Counted from the first letter of the stretch, positions 52,663 through 61,970 are shown. The stretch is 64,000 nucleotides of DNA from Bacteroidota bacterium (GCA_021825585.1 JAKAGT010000007.1:112317-176316), one strand, 5' to 3'. The notes: generated by a model not told the origin, from the sequence alone. Numbers and translations: made by a program.

Positions 52663-55128
52663 TTACAGCGTTGTCACAGGATCAACGTCCGGAAAAAACC
52701 GAACTGTGGCTCCATAGTCCCGTTTTATATCCAGATCAATCTCATCGAGCACAGCTTCGAGACGCTCTCCGGCCTTGTCAAGCTGCTTGCTCATCTTGAT
52801 GATTATCTGGAACCGGAATTTTCCGAGGAGTCTTCCGATTACTGCCGGCGCGGGCCCGAGCACCGCTATGACCGGCAGGCTCTTCCTGATTCGTCTCGCA
52901 GCCTTCTCTGCTGCGCCGTTGGTATCATTGAAATCCCCTCCACGGAACTCCAGTACCACCATGCGTGAGAAGGGGGGGTAATTCAATTCGTGCCTGACTA
53001 TGATTTCCTGGTCGTAGAAAGACTGGTAGTCATGATCAGCGACAAATTTCAGCACACCCTCATCGCTGTTGGTCACCTGGATTATTACCTCCCCTTCCTT
53101 CTCGCGTCTCCCTGCCCTTCCCGAAACCTGCGTCAGGAGCTGGAAGGTCCTCTCGTTCGACCTGAAGTCCGGCATCAACATCGTCGAGTCTGCCGAGATA
53201 ACCCCGACGAGCGTCACACGAGGGAAGTCCAGGCCCTTCGCTACCAGCTGCGTGCCGACGAGCATGTCGGCCTCGTCGTTCCCGAATTGTGTGAGAATCT
53301 TGTCATGGGCGCCGCGGGCGGAGGTCGTATCCAGATCCATCCGGAGTATCTTTGCTTCGGGAAAATATCCGGTCATCTCCTCTTCCACTTTTTGCGTGCC
53401 GATTCCCCCGTAGTAGAGTTTCTCGCTTCCGCATTTTGGGCAGCGCACCGGCGGTTCCTTGACGAAGCCGCAGTAGTGACAGCGCAGATGCCTCCGGCGT
53501 TTGTGGAAAGTCAATGCGACGTCGCAATTGGGGCACATCTCAGTCATGCCGCAGTCTGTGCATTGAAGGTAAGTCGAGAAACCCCTGCGATTGCGCAGTA
53601 TGATTATCCCTTCTTTTTTCGCCAGCCGGTCGTCAATTTTACACTTGAGCTCGTCGCTGAAACTCCCGAATACAAGCTTCTCCCTCCGTTTCTTTCTCAT
53701 GTCGACGATCTCGATCCTCGGCATCTTCGCATCGTCGATGCGGTTCGGAAGACTCAGAAGCGTATACTTGCCGGTGGAGGCGTTGTAGTAGGACTCGACC
53801 GAGGGCGTCGCGCTTCCGAGCACAGCTACGGCGCTGCCGATCGAACATCGCATGACGGCTACGTCCCGGGCATTATAGCGCGGGACGGAATCGCTTTGTT
53901 TGTAACTCGATTCATGTTCCTCATCGACTACAATCAATCCAAGGTTTCTTACGGGCGCAAACACGGCACTTCTGGCGCCGATAACGACTGCGGCTTCTCC
54001 CCTGTGAATCTTCCGCCAGGCATCATACCTTTCCCCGAGGGACATCCGGCTGTGCATTACGGCCACCGACTGCCCGAAGCGACGCTTGAACCTGTCGACA
54101 ATCTGAGGGGTCAATGAAATCTCCGGCACCAGGACAATAGCATCCTTGCCTTGCCTCAACGCGAGATCGATGGCTTCGATATAAACCTGCGTCTTCCCGC
54201 TCCCCGTGACCCCATGGAGGAGAAAAGTCGAGTACGCATTTGACGAGAGAGAGCCTCCGATCTTCCCGACTGCCTCCCTCTGAAGTGACGTCAGCTCGAA
54301 ATTAGTTTCCCGTTCATGGTAGCCAAACTCCGCCTCGCGGTAGGCCTCTTTTCCGAAGAGCTCGACAATTCCCTTTTCAGCCAACGCCTGAAGTGAACTC
54401 ATGCTTGCTTTAGACTGCGCGAGGAGCTGAACCACACTCACTCCGCCTTCATACATCTTCTGGAGCTGGGCCAACTTCAACAAAAGTTCTGCCTGCTTTG
54501 TGGCGCGTTTGTCCAGTTCATCAAGAACCTCGGCCAATTTTTCGGGATTTATATATTCCTCTCTGAACTGAACGTAGCTGTCATACTTTATCGATGCGCG
54601 CGGATCGGAAAGCCTCTCCTCCAGTGCAACTGCGCCCGCCTCGAGCAGCTTGCCGACGTGATACCTGATGCCGCTCGCCCCGAATCTCTTTCCTAGCTGC
54701 TTCACCGTCATCTTGCCCTCGGAAACAAGAGCCTCCATAATGCTCCGGCGCATCTCGTTCTTCCCGCCTTTTGCCGCATCTACAAGTCGTACGACTTGCG
54801 AGCTCTCCACCGACGTCCCGGCGGGTCCCGCGGCCTTAAGCGCTTCCCCCCATGAGCTCAGGTAATAATCAGAAATCCAACGGGTTAGCTTCATAGATAT
54901 GGGGGAATAAATGGGGCTGCTATCGACGATATCGCGAATCGCTTTGACCTCTTTGAGATTCGTCTCTGCCGACAGGCCGACCACAACTCCAGTCATGAAC
55001 CTTTTCCTGAACGGAGCGACTACCCTAACCCCGACAGTTACAGAATCGGCGAGCTCTTCGGGAATTTCGTAAGTGAACTCCCTGTGTACCGGAATTGGAA
55101 ACGCAACTTCACAGAACTTCCGGCTCAC
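52663..55128 (-). CDS. priA: Primosomal protein N' (PriA helicase)
   Basis: An 821-residue replication-restart helicase. The N-terminal 3'-DNA-binding domain (FCEVAFPIPVHREFTYEIPE) is followed by a winged helix. The helicase core has Walker A GVTGSGKTQVYIEAI, motif II VDEEHESSYKQ, and GSATPSVESY. The zinc-binding insert has eight cysteines in four pairs (CTDCGMTEMCPNC, CHYCGFVKEPPVRCPKCG). The C-terminus has GRAGRREKEGEV. It restarts stalled forks. The GTG start overlaps the larC stop in GTGA. Confidence 0.96.
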   Translation of the reverse strand: MSRKFCEVAFPIPVHREFTYEIPEELADSVTVGVRVVAPFRKRFMTGVVVGLSAETNLKEVKAIRDIVDSSPIYSPISMKLTRWISDYYLSSWGEALKAAGPAGTSVESSQVVRLVDAAKGGKNEMRRSIMEALVSEGKMTVKQLGKRFGASGIRYHVGKLLEAGAVALEERLSDPRASIKYDSYVQFREEYINPEKLAEVLDELDKRATKQAELLLKLAQLQKMYEGGVSVVQLLAQSKASMSSLQALAEKGIVELFGKEAYREAEFGYHERETNFELTSLQREAVGKIGGSLSSNAYSTFLLHGVTGSGKTQVYIEAIDLALRQGKDAIVLVPEISLTPQIVDRFKRRFGQSVAVMHSRMSLGERYDAWRKIHRGEAAVVIGARSAVFAPVRNLGLIVVDEEHESSYKQSDSVPRYNARDVAVMRCSIGSAVAVLGSATPSVESYYNASTGKYTLLSLPNRIDDAKMPRIEIVDMRKKRREKLVFGSFSDELKCKIDDRLAKKEGIIILRNRRGFSTYLQCTDCGMTEMCPNCDVALTFHKRRRHLRCHYCGFVKEPPVRCPKCGSEKLYYGGIGTQKVEEEMTGYFPEAKILRMDLDTTSARGAHDKILTQFGNDEADMLVGTQLVAKGLDFPRVTLVGVISADSTMLMPDFRSNERTFQLLTQVSGRAGRREKEGEVIIQVTNSDEGVLKFVADHDYQSFYDQEIIVRHELNYPPFSRMVVLEFRGGDFNDTNGAAEKAARRIRKSLPVIAVLGPAPAVIGRLLGKFRFQIIIKMSKQLDKAGERLEAVLDEIDLDIKRDYGATVRFFPDVDPVTTL

Positions 55129-56381
55129 TCGTGGTTCAACTCCGAATTAAGCTTTTGTATCACTTCTATGAGAGGGAGCGACCTCGACTCGGCAATCCTC
55201 TTGCACTCCTCAAATTCTGCCATCACTCTCTTGTTGCCGTTCACGTAACTCTCTTTTACCTTCACTTCTCCGAAGCTTGTGCTTACCTTCTTCAATTCTC
55301 TCCGGACTTTCATCCTTTGAATGTGCTGAATCCGCAGCCCAAGGGTCGTTGTCTGCGAGAATATCTCAAGGGCAATTGCGTTCAGCTGCGTCTCTGACGC
55401 AAGGACGGAAAGCAGAAATCCCGGCCTCCCTTTCTTCATCAGAAGCGGAATCACAAAGGCATCCGTCGCCCCAACCGCGAGGATTCGCTCGATGACGTGT
55501 GGAATGAGCTGCGGGTTAATATCGTCCATGTTTGTTTCAACCAAAACGACATGATCCTCCTCTAGACTGGAGCTGACCTCACCGATGACAACCCTCAGCA
55601 GATTAGGAAGCCGCTCTAATTCGCGAGAGCCTGCGCCGTATCCAATGCTCTTTATTTCGACCGGCCTGTCCTTCAAAAGACCCTTCGAGAGCGATGCAAC
55701 GATCGCCGCCCCTGTCGGAGTCGTCAGCTCATAAGGGACATCATTGAAGACAACGGGGTAATCCTTCAGTATCTCGAGTGCAGCAGGTCCCGGAACCGGC
55801 AGGACGCCGTGCTTCGCCTCGAAATACCCGCTTGAGCCCAGTCTCACAGGTGAAGTATAGACAGCCTCTGCGCCGCTCAGCTCGAGACAGACCGCCGTAC
55901 CCACTATATCCACGATGGAATCTACGGCTCCCACTTCATGAAAATGTATCTTCTCGACGGTCGTGTCATGGATCTTCGCTTCGGCCTCCCCGATTTTCCG
56001 GAATATGTCGAGCGAATTCCGCTTCACGGATTCTGATAGGTCCGATTCCTGAATCAGATGTTTTATTTCCAGGTAGCTTCGCCCGTGCGCGTGGCTATGA
56101 GAATGCTCCTGGGAGTCTGAGCCATGTTTACCGTGAGAATGCAGATGCACACCACTGCCGAGGTCAGACACCTTCTCCGTCTCTCCTGCGACGACCACAT
56201 CGACCTTTGCGGCTGTTATCCCGCTCCGCACAACTTTGCTTACTCTAAGATCAACTCCACCAAGTTTCAGTTTAGTCAGCTCTTTCATGATATCGTCAGG
56301 GTCAATTCCGGATGAGACGAAGGCTCCAAGTACCATATCTCCCGCAATGCCCGCAAATATATCGAAGTACGCTATTTTCAT
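55125..56381 (-). CDS. larC: LarC, nickel-pincer cofactor insertion protein
   Basis: A 418-residue DUF111 protein. It opens with the family start IAYFDIFAGIAGDMVLGAF. A His-rich stretch at about residues 80-100 (HSHGKHGSDSQEHSHSHAHG) is nickel-binding in such proteins. Then come KIHFHEVGAVDSIVDIVGTA, YELTTPTGAAIVASL and VVLVETNMDDINPQLIPHVI. LarC uses CTP to insert nickel in the cofactor of lactate racemase LarA and related enzymes. It is one continuous frame, unlike the frameshifted larC1/larC2 of Lactiplantibacillus. larB and larE are not adjacent; the cofactor may come from elsewhere in the genome. Confidence 0.93.
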   Translation of the reverse strand: MKIAYFDIFAGIAGDMVLGAFVSSGIDPDDIMKELTKLKLGGVDLRVSKVVRSGITAAKVDVVVAGETEKVSDLGSGVHLHSHGKHGSDSQEHSHSHAHGRSYLEIKHLIQESDLSESVKRNSLDIFRKIGEAEAKIHDTTVEKIHFHEVGAVDSIVDIVGTAVCLELSGAEAVYTSPVRLGSSGYFEAKHGVLPVPGPAALEILKDYPVVFNDVPYELTTPTGAAIVASLSKGLLKDRPVEIKSIGYGAGSRELERLPNLLRVVIGEVSSSLEEDHVVLVETNMDDINPQLIPHVIERILAVGATDAFVIPLLMKKGRPGFLLSVLASETQLNAIALEIFSQTTTLGLRIQHIQRMKVRRELKKVSTSFGEVKVKESYVNGNKRVMAEFEECKRIAESRSLPLIEVIQKLNSELNHE

Positions 56382-56610
56382 TCCAACTCCTTGATGAGCA
56401 TAATTTAGGTTTGCCCCGCCTCCGTTTCAACATTACAGGGGTTGAACAGAGTGCTTCGGTGATCCATTCCACGAACGTCTTTCATACTCCACAACGCACT
56501 CTCCATCGCCGCGGCGTTCTCGTTATAGTGAGAAATGCAGCCGTAAAGTGACCTTCTGTGAGAAACGATTAATAACAACAGGAAGGATAATGAACTGATT
56601 CGAGGAAGTC

Positions 56611-57549
56611 TTACTTATGTAAATCCGAATACGAAGGGAATCCCCCGAGCGATTCGGCGGACTTCACGGCATCGATGATGGCGTCCGATACGGCGTCAAC
56701 GGCGAGGGATGCAACAAGGTCAAGCGGAGCCTTTACGCTCCCGGCAGAGACTGCGAAAACTGTGTCACCGTCATAGCTCGTGTGAACCGGCACTATCCTC
56801 TTTGCGAGCGCATCATGACTTCGCTGCGCAATCCTGTTTAACTCGGTCTTTGTTAAATCAACGTTGGTAATGACTGTGACGAGTGTCGTATTGACGCCGG
56901 GCAAAGCACGCTTTGGAATTCTTGCCGATTCGCGAGGAGTATCTGAAACAAACTTGCCGCTTACGAACGCGCCGGCCAGGACATGTCCCGAAGAGTCGAG
57001 TACGTCTCCGACAGCATTTGTGACCGCAAGAGCCACAACCCTTATTCCTTCTGACTCCACGATTCCAACCCCCTGCCCGGCCTTCATCGCATTTTCAATT
57101 CCTGACCATTTCCCCACCGTCGCTCCCGTCCCGGCGCCGTGGGACCCTTTCCTGAATTCATCCCGCATTGCTGCAACACACGCGAGATATCCCATCCGGT
57201 CGTCAGGAAATCTATCGGGACTTCCTATGTTCAAATCGAAGATTACTGCAGCCGGTACTATTGGCACTGTTTTCCAGGGGGTCTTATAACCCATTCCGTG
57301 TTCGGAGAGGAACCTCATTGCACCTGTTGCGGCTGCCAGACCATAGGCGCTCCCGCCGGTCAATATAATCGCATCTATCCGGTCCATCTGTTTGTCCGGA
57401 GCGAGAAGTGCAAGCTCGCGAGTCCCGGGCGAGGCACCGCGCACGTCAGCACTTGCCCCCGCTCCACCTTCAAAGATGATGGCGGTGCAGCCGGTAATGC
57501 CTTCCCGGTCTTCGGTATTTCCAACGTGAAGCTCGTCAAATCCGAACAT
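56611..57549 (-). CDS. P1-family (S58, DmpA-like) aminopeptidase
   Basis: A 312-residue protein matching the P1/DmpA family: GCTAIIFEGGAGASADVRGA, IILTGGSAYGLAAATGAMRF, VPAAVIFDLNIGSPDRFPDD, GSHGAGTGATVGKWSGIENA. The self-cleavage site is in PGVNTTLVTVITNV, where the Thr after Asn would become the N-terminal nucleophile. These enzymes self-process and act as D- or beta-amino acid aminopeptidases or remain of unknown use. It is 12 bp after gpsA, so cotranscribed with the phospholipid genes. Confidence 0.9.
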   Translation of the reverse strand: MFGFDELHVGNTEDREGITGCTAIIFEGGAGASADVRGASPGTRELALLAPDKQMDRIDAIILTGGSAYGLAAATGAMRFLSEHGMGYKTPWKTVPIVPAAVIFDLNIGSPDRFPDDRMGYLACVAAMRDEFRKGSHGAGTGATVGKWSGIENAMKAGQGVGIVESEGIRVVALAVTNAVGDVLDSSGHVLAGAFVSGKFVSDTPRESARIPKRALPGVNTTLVTVITNVDLTKTELNRIAQRSHDALAKRIVPVHTSYDGDTVFAVSAGSVKAPLDLVASLAVDAVSDAIIDAVKSAESLGGFPSYSDLHK

Positions 57550-57561
57550 ACTCGTATCCCC

Positions 57562-58560
57562 TCAGTACTCGTCCTTCCCGGGCCTTCTCATCAGGTCTCC
57601 AACAGCTGATTGCGGATCCTTTCCCTCAAAGAGCACTTTGTTAACCTGCTCCATTATGGGCATCTCAACACCGTGATTCGCGGCCAGTTGTTGAGCAGCC
57701 CTGGCCGTAGGGACGCCCTCAGCAACCATTTTTATTTCACTCAGAACTTCTTCCAGCTTCCTTCCTGCGGCAACCTGTTCTCCGACAAACCGGTTCCGGC
57801 TGTACCTGCTCATGCAAGTGACAATCAAATCGCCCATCCCGGCAAGTCCGGAGAATGTTTTATGATGCGCCCCGAGGGCTTCGCCAAGCCTTGTAATCTC
57901 GACCATGCCGCGCGTCATCAGTGCAGCCTTCGTATTATCGCCGTAACCGGCACCGTCACTCATGCCGGCGGCGAGTGCAATCACGTTCTTCAGGGCGCCG
58001 CATAGCTCGACTCCCTTCACGTCCCTGTTTAGATAAACTCTGAAGTATGGATTCATGAAGATGGACTGAATTGTTTCCGCACTTTTTCGGTGGTGAGAAG
58101 CCGCTACAATTGCTGTCGGCATGCGGCGGCTGACTTCTTCGGCATGACTCGGTCCTGACAGGACGACATAGTTTTCCGGTGGACAGCTCTTCATGGTCGA
58201 ACTAACGACATCAGACATGGTGGAGAGCGTCGCCGCTTCAATGCCTTTCGCGGTATTAACGAATATTTTCTTACGAAAGTTGACGTTCTCGATGTTCTTA
58301 AGCTGTTCACGGAGAAATTGCGACGGAATGGAGGCAACGACAACGTCCGCTTGCCTCACGGCAGCCTCGATGTCACACGTAATTGCTATCTCACGGGGGA
58401 TTGTAACGCCGTGCAGGTATGTACGGTTCTCCCTGAGGTTTGTCAATTCCTCGGCATACTCTTTCTTGTATGCCCAGAGAGTTACGGCGTGCTTGTTATC
58501 ATGAAGAAGGATGGAAAGTGCTGTACCCCATCCCCCTGCACCGAGAACCGCAACCTTCAT
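57562..58560 (-). CDS. gpsA: Glycerol-3-phosphate dehydrogenase [NAD(P)+]
   Basis: A 332-residue dehydrogenase making sn-glycerol 3-phosphate for phospholipids. The Rossmann start is VAVLGAGGWGTALSILLHDN, followed by FVNTAKGIE, YVVLSGPSHAEEVSRRMPTA and the catalytic-type Lys in GVELCGALKNVIALAAGMSD. The C-terminus GLAGMGDLIVTCMSRYSRNR is diagnostic. Its ATG overlaps the plsY stop by 4 bp. PlsY uses the product directly. Confidence 0.97.
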   Translation of the reverse strand: MKVAVLGAGGWGTALSILLHDNKHAVTLWAYKKEYAEELTNLRENRTYLHGVTIPREIAITCDIEAAVRQADVVVASIPSQFLREQLKNIENVNFRKKIFVNTAKGIEAATLSTMSDVVSSTMKSCPPENYVVLSGPSHAEEVSRRMPTAIVAASHHRKSAETIQSIFMNPYFRVYLNRDVKGVELCGALKNVIALAAGMSDGAGYGDNTKAALMTRGMVEITRLGEALGAHHKTFSGLAGMGDLIVTCMSRYSRNRFVGEQVAAGRKLEEVLSEIKMVAEGVPTARAAQQLAANHGVEMPIMEQVNKVLFEGKDPQSAVGDLMRRPGKDEY

Positions 58561-59252
58561 TTGCCCGTATTGGGACGGATCTTTGAACTGTGGAAAAACC
58601 TTAATTTCTCGATTCGGTGTTCCCGCCCCTCTATCAAACGGACTATGTTCGTCCGATGATTGTAGATCAGAAAGGCGGAGATGAATATACTGAAGATGAT
58701 CATCGAATGGTAGTAGCGCATGGCTACATCAAATACGTTAGCACGTATGAACATGACTAAAGGAAACGCAATGGCGGCGCTGACGGATCCAAGTGAGACG
58801 TAGCGCGAACTGACAACAACGATCGCAAAAACTCCCGCAGCAATACCTACGTCGATGGGCGCAATTCCAAGCAGCATACCCGCGGCTGTTGCGATTCCCT
58901 TGCCCCCCTTGAATCCAGCGAAGACGGTCCACGTGTGACCGAGAATCGCGCTCATTCCCGCGATTATCTGAACGACGGTAAAGTCTGAAAACGGTGTGGC
59001 ATTCTCCAGCGGAAAGTGGCCGTAGAACAATCTTGAAACTACAACAGCGGCCAGAAAACCTTTGAGAGCATCTATCATGATGACAACTACTCCGGGTCCC
59101 CAACCAAGAACTCGTATCACATTCGTTCCTCCGGCATTCCCACTGCCGTAGTCTCGTATGTCAATCCCCTTCAGGGCCTTGGTAACAATAATACTGGTCG
59201 GTATCGAACCAACCGTATAGCTTATGAGCACCACTAAAATAAGAGATACCAT
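58557..59252 (-). CDS. plsY: Acyl-phosphate:glycerol-3-phosphate acyltransferase PlsY
   Basis: A 231-residue membrane enzyme with about six helices. Conserved sites are SIPTSIIVTKALKGIDIRDY, then GSGNAGGTNVIRVLGW, HTWTVFAGFKGGKGIATAAG and the late YNHRTNIVRLIEGREHRIEK. It moves acyl groups from acyl phosphate to glycerol 3-phosphate, giving lysophosphatidate. First gene of the plsY-gpsA-peptidase run. Confidence 0.96.
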   Translation of the reverse strand: MVSLILVVLISYTVGSIPTSIIVTKALKGIDIRDYGSGNAGGTNVIRVLGWGPGVVVIMIDALKGFLAAVVVSRLFYGHFPLENATPFSDFTVVQIIAGMSAILGHTWTVFAGFKGGKGIATAAGMLLGIAPIDVGIAAGVFAIVVVSSRYVSLGSVSAAIAFPLVMFIRANVFDVAMRYYHSMIIFSIFISAFLIYNHRTNIVRLIEGREHRIEKLRFFHSSKIRPNTGK

Positions 59253-59377
59253 TCATGACCTCCTTAAGACCGAGTTAAATTAGGACGTCAGCGCTTTAGA
59301 TGCAATGAGCGAAAACTCTCATCTTGCTTGAAAATTGTCCGAAGCGCTCATGCCGGAATGAAACCGGCCGCTCCCTG

Positions 59378-59905
59378 TTAATAAATGTTGACGCCGCTTG
59401 CAATCCAGAGGCTTTTCATCGCCATCGCCGCATCTCCGGCTCCGCGGAAGATTCCGTTCACGAGGAACAGAAGCACGATCGAAAGGCTTCCACCGAACAT
59501 TATTCGCGTGAAGATCGCGCCGTCTCTCACGACGTCTTCGCTCGCACCCATTAGCGACAGAATCTTCCCGCCGAAAGTGATCCCTGCAGCGCTCAAAGCG
59601 ACGGCGACGATCAATGCCACGATGAGCGATTGCGCCCCCGCATGTGTTGCACCCTCATGGTTCTCCTCGCCGATCCTGCGCGCGACAATCGCTGTAGCCG
59701 CTGAGCTCAATCCGAACGAAATCGAATACACGACGGTCATGACCGATTCGGTTAAGCCGACCGTAGCGCTCGCGTTCCGGCCGAGCTTCCCGACGAAGAA
59801 CATGTCGACAAGTGCGAAGACGCTTTCCAGGCGCAGGTCAAGAATCATCGGAATCGAGAGAAGAACCACTGCCCTGGGAACGCTTCCCTGCGTATGGTCC
59901 TCATT
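59378..59905 (-). pseudogene. Truncated MATE-family efflux transporter remnant
   Basis: The frame from 59905 to 59378 reads VVLLSIPMILDLRLESVFAL, VDMFFVGKLGRNASATVGLT and VNGIFRGAGDAAMAMKSLW, clear MATE homology covering about the first third of a transporter that should be near 450 residues. It ends at a TAA at 59378 with no further MATE sequence downstream. The natural start also seems missing: homology begins upstream of the first GTG (59869) and the frame is closed by a TGA at 59906-59908 with no ATG. I call it a remnant cut at both ends. Confidence 0.8.
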
Positions 59906-60467
59906 TCATTTGTTTCTCAGCCGGCAAGTAGTGCAGAGCCACCACACCCGATTTGAAGACTTGAGACTCGATCAGCCTGAATCCGAACTTGTTCACGCCT
60001 CCATCGAATAAACGCCTTCCGCTGCCGCAAACAACAGGCTGGACGACGAGCCAGTACTCGTCGACCATTCCTCGTCTCATGAATTCCTGGCTGAAACTGA
60101 TCCCTCCGAGGGAAATATTCTTGCCGGACTGCTGCTTCAGTCTGGTGACTTCCTCAACCGCATCGGTTTTGACCAATCTCGTGTTGTTCCACTCAGCCTT
60201 CCGAAGAGTCCGCGAAAACACGATCTTCGGGATGGCGTTAAATTTATCGGCGAATTCAAGCATTCCCTTGGTGGCAGATGAATCCTGGTGGGCGTTAGGC
60301 CAGTAATTTTCCATCAGCTGGTACGTCACGCGGCCGAACAGGGCAATGTCCGTGTCATCCAGCAGCTCGCTGAAAAACTGATCGAGCGCATCGTCCGCCG
60401 CCACGGCGACCGTGTGGTCGGCAAAGCCGTCGAGCGAAACGTTTATAGACAGGACCAGTTTCCTCAT
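59901..60467 (-). CDS. DHFR/RibD-C-like reductase family protein (first copy)
   Basis: A 188-residue protein of the RibD C-terminal/DHFR-fold group (YyaP/YwjB-like). Landmarks are RKLVLSINVSLDGFAD, ALFGRVTYQLMENYWPN, KIVFSRTLRKAEWNNTRLV, ISLGGISFSQEFMRRGMVDE and LVVQPVVCGSGRRLFDGG. The fold binds NADPH and may reduce a pterin- or pyrimidine-like substrate, but no member's natural substrate is settled. The ATG is in an ATGA overlap with the upstream VOC gene. A related copy lies at 63167-63766. Confidence 0.88.
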   Translation of the reverse strand: MRKLVLSINVSLDGFADHTVAVAADDALDQFFSELLDDTDIALFGRVTYQLMENYWPNAHQDSSATKGMLEFADKFNAIPKIVFSRTLRKAEWNNTRLVKTDAVEEVTRLKQQSGKNISLGGISFSQEFMRRGMVDEYWLVVQPVVCGSGRRLFDGGVNKFGFRLIESQVFKSGVVALHYLPAEKQMK

Positions 60468-60892
60468 TTCTTTGGATAAGTGTAGTTGATCATCCATCGT
60501 ATTCCGAATTTGTCGGCGAACATGCCGAAGTAAGCTCCCCAGAATTCGTCGTGAATCGGTGTCTCGATTTTTCCGCCGGCCGAGAGTTTTTCGAAGATGC
60601 TCTTCGCTTCTTCCTTGGTGTCCGCTTCTATCGAGATGTTAAAGTTGTTGCCGAATGTCAGCTTGTGACCCATCGATTCGAGCGCATCGGTGCCCATTAG
60701 CACGTTCCCTTTTCCGACGGGCAAGGCTATGTGCATCAGCTTGTTCTTCTCATTCGCGGGCAGTTTATCTGCTGCCGGCGTCTCTCCGAATCGCTGGATC
60801 GCACTGAACTCTCCTCCGAAGACCGATTTGTAGAAGTTGAAAGCTTCCTCGGTATTTCCGGGAAGATTTATGTAGGGATTGAATGTTGCCAT
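60464..60892 (-). CDS. VOC-fold PhnB-like protein
   Basis: A 142-residue vicinal-oxygen-chelate protein: NPYINLPGNTEEAFNFYKSV, FGGEFSAIQRFGETPA, MHIALPVGKGNVLMGTDALE and the closing WGAYFGMFADKFGIRWMINY. This is the PhnB-like subgroup of the glyoxalase/bleomycin-resistance superfamily. Substrate unknown. Coupled by ATGA to the DHFR-like gene downstream. Confidence 0.9.
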   Translation of the reverse strand: MATFNPYINLPGNTEEAFNFYKSVFGGEFSAIQRFGETPAADKLPANEKNKLMHIALPVGKGNVLMGTDALESMGHKLTFGNNFNISIEADTKEEAKSIFEKLSAGGKIETPIHDEFWGAYFGMFADKFGIRWMINYTYPKK

Positions 60893-60937
60893 GATGAGTC
60901 TCCTCTTGTTTTTGTCGTGGTTAACGCCGCATTGTCT

Positions 60938-61046
60938 GAATTCGAAATTCTAAAAAGTGTCCCAACTCAGAAGTAAAACATTCCAAACTGTCACCTGGGG
61001 TTTTGAATCTTTGAGATTCGTGTTTTGGATTTGTTTAGAATTTAGA
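60938..61046 (+). repeat. AT-rich dispersed repeat, copy 1
   Basis: Holds GAATTCGAAA (60938-60947), TTTGAGATT (61010-61018) and ATTTGTTTAGAATTTAGA (61029-61046). The same three words occur in the same order and orientation at 63799-63874. The stop codon of the VOC gene at 61042 lies within it. Confidence 0.7.
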
Positions 61047-61548
61047 GTTTAGCATTTTTGCGCTGGGTTTTGAGAACCTCGCCCTCGTATGCTTTCTTCA
61101 GAGTTGCGATATCGAACTTCTTCATCTTAAGAAAGGCCTCCGTCACTCGCGCGACCCTCTTCGGGTCTTTGTCCTTCTGCATCTTCGCCAGGATGGTCGG
61201 GACTATCTGCCACGAAAGGCCGTACTTGTCCTTGAGCCAGCCGCATTGTTCCGCCTTGGGGTCTGCGGACAGTTTCTCCCAGTAGTAGTCGATCTCTTCC
61301 TGTGTCTCGCACGGGACCATGAAGGAAACGGATTCGTTGAACTTGAAGAACGGGCCGGCGCTCATGAGCGTGAAGTCCTGGCCGAGGAGTTCGACGGTCA
61401 CAATCTCGACGGTCCCCGAAGGGGTGTTCTCAAGTTTTCTCGAATCCTTGATTTCTGATCCCTTAAAGACCGAAGCATAGAATTTGGCGGCTTCCACCGC
61501 CTCTTTGTCGAACCAGAGGAACGGGGTTATTTTCTGCACAGTTGCCAT
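61042..61548 (-). CDS. VOC-fold PhnB/3-demethylubiquinone methyltransferase-like protein
   Basis: A 168-residue VOC protein of the group labelled PhnB-like: KITPFLWFDKEAVEAAKFYA, SVFKGSEIKDSRKLENTPSG, VSFMVPCETQEEIDYYWEKL, GWLKDKYGLSWQIVPTILAK. Substrate unknown; despite the family nickname there is no methyltransferase domain. It differs from the VOC gene at 60464, so the two are separate subfamilies. The last residues (KNAKL) are coded by an AT-rich repeat. Confidence 0.9.
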   Translation of the reverse strand: MATVQKITPFLWFDKEAVEAAKFYASVFKGSEIKDSRKLENTPSGTVEIVTVELLGQDFTLMSAGPFFKFNESVSFMVPCETQEEIDYYWEKLSADPKAEQCGWLKDKYGLSWQIVPTILAKMQKDKDPKRVARVTEAFLKMKKFDIATLKKAYEGEVLKTQRKNAKL

Positions 61549-61633
61549 CTTAACTCCCTTTTTATAAATAGTCGAATGAGAACTGCATGGATTGACATTT
61601 ATATTTCACATTGAAAACCAATTGCCATCAACA

Positions 61634-61666
61634 TTTAACGTGTAACCGTATAGGTTACACGTTAAA
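61634..61666 (+). promoter_or_regulatory. 33-bp palindromic operator of higBA
   Basis: TTTAACGTGTAACC at 61634-61647 and its exact complement GGTTACACGTTAAA at 61653-61666, separated by GTATA. It ends 8 bp before the toxin GTG. Perfect 14-bp arms fit a dimeric HTH repressor such as HigA, alone or with HigB. Confidence 0.8.
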
Positions 61667-61674
61667 TTTATTGC

Positions 61675-61956
61675 GTGATTGAATCCATAACGCACAAAGG
61701 ATTACAGCTTCTTTGGGAGAAAGACGACCCTTCGAAGCTGCCTCCGAGGCAAGTGGACAAAATCAGACGAATAATGACCGTTTTGGATACGATTAGAACT
61801 CTGGAACCCGTCCGGCGCCTTCCCGGATACAAGCTGCGCCGGCTAACAGGCGACATGAGAGGTTTTTGGTCAATCGCGGTCACTGGAAATTTTCGTATCA
61901 TATTCAGGTTTGAAAATGAAAATGTTTACGATCTTGACTATATAGATTACCATTAA
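61675..61956 (+). CDS. higB: HigB-type toxin (RelE superfamily mRNA interferase)
   Basis: A 93-residue toxin. It reads SITHKGLQLLWEKDDPSKLP, then RQVDKIRRIMTVLDTIRTLE, PGYKLRRLTGDMRGFWSIAV and GNFRIIFRFENENVYDLDYI, with the basic/aromatic C-terminal core of HigB. It cuts mRNA at the ribosome in characterised members. The start is GTG 61675, immediately behind a palindrome. The antitoxin follows by 14 bp, in the toxin-first order typical for hig loci. Confidence 0.93.
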   Translation: MIESITHKGLQLLWEKDDPSKLPPRQVDKIRRIMTVLDTIRTLEPVRRLPGYKLRRLTGDMRGFWSIAVTGNFRIIFRFENENVYDLDYIDYH

Positions 61957-61970
61957 CGAGGTGGTGAATT

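Noticed and set aside
52990..54117. 375-residue frame on the plus strand
   Set aside because: Lies wholly antisense to conserved priA; low-complexity basic protein of no known family.
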